From an uncultured Erysipelotrichaceae bacterium (lineage in GTDB: Bacteria; Bacillota_I; Bacilli_A; Erysipelotrichales; Erysipelotrichaceae), in NCBI GenBank assembly GCA_937957895.1, contig CALFEZ010000018.1:1-8059 (forward strand): a stretch of 8,059 nt of DNA, read 5' to 3'. A program made the translations under genes and the position numbers. This document shows positions 7,181 to 8,059 of this stretch, piece by piece (the stretch's first letter is position 1; each line of letters begins with the position of its first letter). The notes beneath the pieces are model-generated. The model searched no databases, was not told the origin of the DNA, and saw only the letters and a program-made list of their open reading frames with translations.

Positions 7181-7189
7181 ATTATACCA
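7181..7189 (-). promoter_or_regulatory. Extended -10 promoter of the DEAD-box helicase gene
   Basis: On the minus strand TGGTATAAT (7189 to 7181) is a perfect -10 with the TGn extension. No good -35 lies 17 bases upstream, which is common for extended -10 promoters. Transcription is expected to begin near 7174, giving a leader of about 40 bases. Confidence 0.75.
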
Positions 7190-7288
7190 TATCCATCCTC
7201 AAATAACACTTGTTTGATCATTGTTTTTTTGATTTATCGACAAAGCTCGTCTTATTTTTGCGTGATATATGCAAAAACATGCTTCCGC

Positions 7289-7300
7289 TGATCATGATCA
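7289..7300. repeat. Perfect 12-base palindrome TGATCATGATCA upstream of mscL
   Basis: TGATCATGATCA is self-complementary over all 12 bases and contains two GATC sites. It lies about 24 bases upstream of the mscL -10 box, over or next to the expected -35 position. It could be an operator, but GATC is so frequent in this window that such palindromes may arise by chance. Confidence 0.4.
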
Positions 7301-7322
7301 TCGTTTTTTGATCCGGTTTGCG

Positions 7323-7339
7323 TTATAATGCCATTATAA
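7323..7339 (+). promoter_or_regulatory. mscL promoter -10 within a perfect palindrome
   Basis: TATAAT at 7324-7329 is a consensus -10 for rightward transcription into mscL. A -35 at 17-base spacing is poor (TCGTTT, 7301-7306). The -10 is half of a 17-base dyad: TTATAATG (7323-7330), C, CATTATAA (7332-7339). The mirrored arm therefore gives a second TATAAT on the minus strand (7338 to 7333). The dyad could be a two-way promoter or an operator. A start near 7336 would give mscL a leader of about 127 bases. Confidence 0.6.
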
Positions 7340-7433
7340 GGCAGTCCATCAAGTCATATATCCAACACAGATCCAAGGCATGGATCAAAGTGTGTTTATG
7401 TTGGAGTCCATCATGCTTTTTCCATGTACTGCC
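7340..7433 (+). ncRNA. Candidate structured 5' leader of mscL
   Basis: This 94-base stretch can close on itself. The outer stem is GGCAGTCCAT (7340-7349) with ATGTACTGCC (7424-7433), with one mismatch. The middle stem is TCCAACA (7361-7367) with TGTTGGA (7399-7405), or alternatively AACACA (7364-7369) with TGTGTT (7391-7396). The top stem is GATCCA (7370-7375) with TGGATC (7381-7386). AGTCCATCA also occurs twice as a direct repeat (7343-7351 and 7405-7413), so other pairings compete. It begins within a few bases of the predicted mscL start. I do not recognise it as a known riboswitch, and no terminator follows it before mscL. Confidence 0.45.
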
Positions 7434-7462
7434 ATCTTGATATTGGAAGTTGAGGAGGTAAC

Positions 7463-7861
7463 ATGATAAAAGATTTCAAAGCATTCATTCAAAGAGGTAA
7501 TGTGATCGATCTGGCCGTGGCAGTCATCATTGGAGGTGCATTTGGTCGTATCGTCACATCGTTTGTCAATGATATGCTGATGCCGATCATTGGGATGTTG
7601 TTGGGTGGTGTCAGCTTCGAGTCATTGAAGTGGGTCATCGAACCAGCTACGGAGGAAGCAGCGGAAGTGGCCGTGTACTACGGTATCTTCATCCAAAACA
7701 TCGTTGACTTTGTCATCATCGCATTCTTTGTGTTTTTGTTTATTCGTTTGATTGAAAAATCCAAACGCAAAGAGGAACCAATAGAGCCAGTCATAGAGTC
7801 AACACCACCGGACATCGCGTTGTTGACGGAGATTCGTGATCTGCTTAAAAACAAGGGGTAA
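7463..7861 (+). CDS. mscL: Large-conductance mechanosensitive channel MscL
   Basis: This 132-residue inner-membrane channel opens under high membrane tension and releases solutes on hypo-osmotic shock. It forms a homopentamer. The N-terminal amphipathic helix MIKDFKAFIQRGN leads into TM1 (about 14-43), with the signature DLAVAVIIGGAFGRIV (16-31) lining the pore. An extracellular loop (about 46-70) and TM2 (YYGIFIQNIVDFVIIAFFVFLFI, in two blocks 72-94) follow. The charged KSKRKEE linker (99-105) and the C-terminal bundle helix LLTEIRDLLKN (120-130) end the protein. The position equal to E. coli Gly22 is Ala20, as in the Mycobacterium tuberculosis channel. Length is normal (E. coli has 136). 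ATG 7463 has AGGAGG at 7453-7458 upstream. It has its own promoter, and no clear terminator follows. Confidence 0.98.
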   Translation: MIKDFKAFIQRGNVIDLAVAVIIGGAFGRIVTSFVNDMLMPIIGMLLGGVSFESLKWVIEPATEEAAEVAVYYGIFIQNIVDFVIIAFFVFLFIRLIEKSKRKEEPIEPVIESTPPDIALLTEIRDLLKNKG

Positions 7862-7930
7862 CGAGATTATTGCTTGCTTTATGGTTTTTGCTGTTGATTG
7901 TTGTTTTTTTACTAATTTTTCATACTATTT
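7862..7930. other. AT-rich stretch after mscL without a clear terminator
   Basis: This T-rich plus strand contains a run of seven T (7904-7910) but no GC stem in front of it. I see no gene here on either strand. The base composition is more AT-rich than the rest of the window, and GATC is absent from about 7840 to the end. Confidence 0.5.
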
Positions 7931-7937
7931 GCTGTTT

Positions 7938-7949
7938 TGATATGATAAA
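7938..7949 (+). promoter_or_regulatory. Extended -10 promoter for a gene beyond the window
   Basis: TGATATGAT (7938-7946) is an extended -10. It shares the 12-mer TGATATGATAAA with 3274-3285. No strong -35 is seen at 17 bases. Transcription should start near 7953 and run rightward through a cre-like site toward the window edge. Confidence 0.55.
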
Positions 7950-7985
7950 ATATTCGGTAGAGACAGATATTTTTTTGGGATGAGA

Positions 7986-7999
7986 TGTAAGCGTTCACA
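7986..7999 (+). promoter_or_regulatory. cre-like operator (CcpA / LacI-family site)
   Basis: TGTAAGCGTTCACA fits the catabolite-responsive element consensus TGWAARCGYTWWCW with one mismatch (C at the eleventh position) and has the central CG of LacI-family operators. It lies about 35 bases downstream of the predicted start of transcription, a position where bound CcpA usually blocks elongation. A dedicated LacI-type sugar regulator is an alternative. The target gene lies beyond the window. Confidence 0.6.
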
Positions 8000-8011
8000 A
8001 ATGATTTTGAT

Positions 8012-8035
8012 ACAAAGCTAAGGAACTTGCTTTGT
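8012..8035. repeat. Inverted repeat near the window end, followed by TTGACA
   Basis: ACAAAGC (8012-8018) pairs with GCTTTGT (8029-8035), with a further AAG/CTT pair inside (8020-8022 and 8026-8028). TTGACA at 8036-8041 is a perfect -35 sequence whose -10 would fall just past the edge. Alternatively, GGGAG at 8055-8059 may be the ribosome site of the next gene. The two readings cannot be separated with the sequence given. Confidence 0.4.
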
Positions 8036-8059
8036 TTGACACAAATATACATACGGGAG

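Noticed and set aside
7340..7433. Small SRP RNA or a mobile MITE-like element
   Set aside because: The conserved SRP apical loop (GGAAGCAG type) is missing, and the ends lack a target-site duplication. A leader structure is a simpler reading.
7947..7973. AAAATAT/ATATTTT inverted repeat followed by T-run as a terminator
   Set aside because: The stem is only A-T pairs and begins inside the promoter's -10 region, so it is unlikely to terminate or to be fully transcribed.

Overview
The window reads as a bacterial chromosome segment from the Bacillota/Mycoplasmatota side of the tree. The grounds are GGAGG-type ribosome binding sites, TATAAT promoters, a CcpA-type cre-like site, U-tract terminators, and proteins that resemble Gram-positive homologues. 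TAA, TGA and TAG all act as stops and no gene needs UGA as a sense codon, so this is not a recoded Mycoplasma. An Erysipelotrichia- or Acholeplasma-like lineage would fit the unusual PstS and PstA, but this placement is an inference. There are no insertion sequences, CRISPR arrays, tRNAs or rRNAs.

Layout. Positions 1-3221 carry a phosphate-specific transport (Pst) operon on the plus strand: the C-terminal end of pstS, an intercistronic terminator-like hairpin, then pstC, pstA and pstB closely packed, ending in a rho-independent terminator. No phoU follows. Positions 3222-5561 hold two promoters and a single-gene unit for a 722-residue proton-translocating membrane subunit of the NuoM/MrpD/HyfB superfamily, with none of its usual partner subunits. 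Positions 5583-7133 hold, on the minus strand, a DEAD-box RNA helicase with a C-terminal DbpA-type RNA-binding domain. It converges with the antiporter-like gene across a shared hairpin. The divergent region 7134-7462 contains the helicase promoter with a 27-base dyad, the mscL promoter embedded in a perfect palindrome, and a long foldable mscL leader. Positions 7463-7861 encode the large-conductance mechanosensitive channel MscL. The last 200 bases are AT-rich, have no gene, and hold an extended -10 promoter and a cre-like operator that probably serve a gene beyond the window.

How the genes work together. PstS captures phosphate outside the cell, PstC and PstA form the membrane pore, and PstB drives uptake with ATP. 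The other three genes are separate transcription units for ion movement, RNA remodelling and osmotic protection. They look like ordinary core genes placed side by side, not a single new system.

Most worth a second look: the very high density of GATC across the whole window (about 140 sites by hand count), the PstS end point that suggests a circularly permuted protein, the PDZ-like insert in PstA, the orphan complex-I-like subunit with a long C-terminal extension, and the structured mscL leader with its palindromic -10 region.
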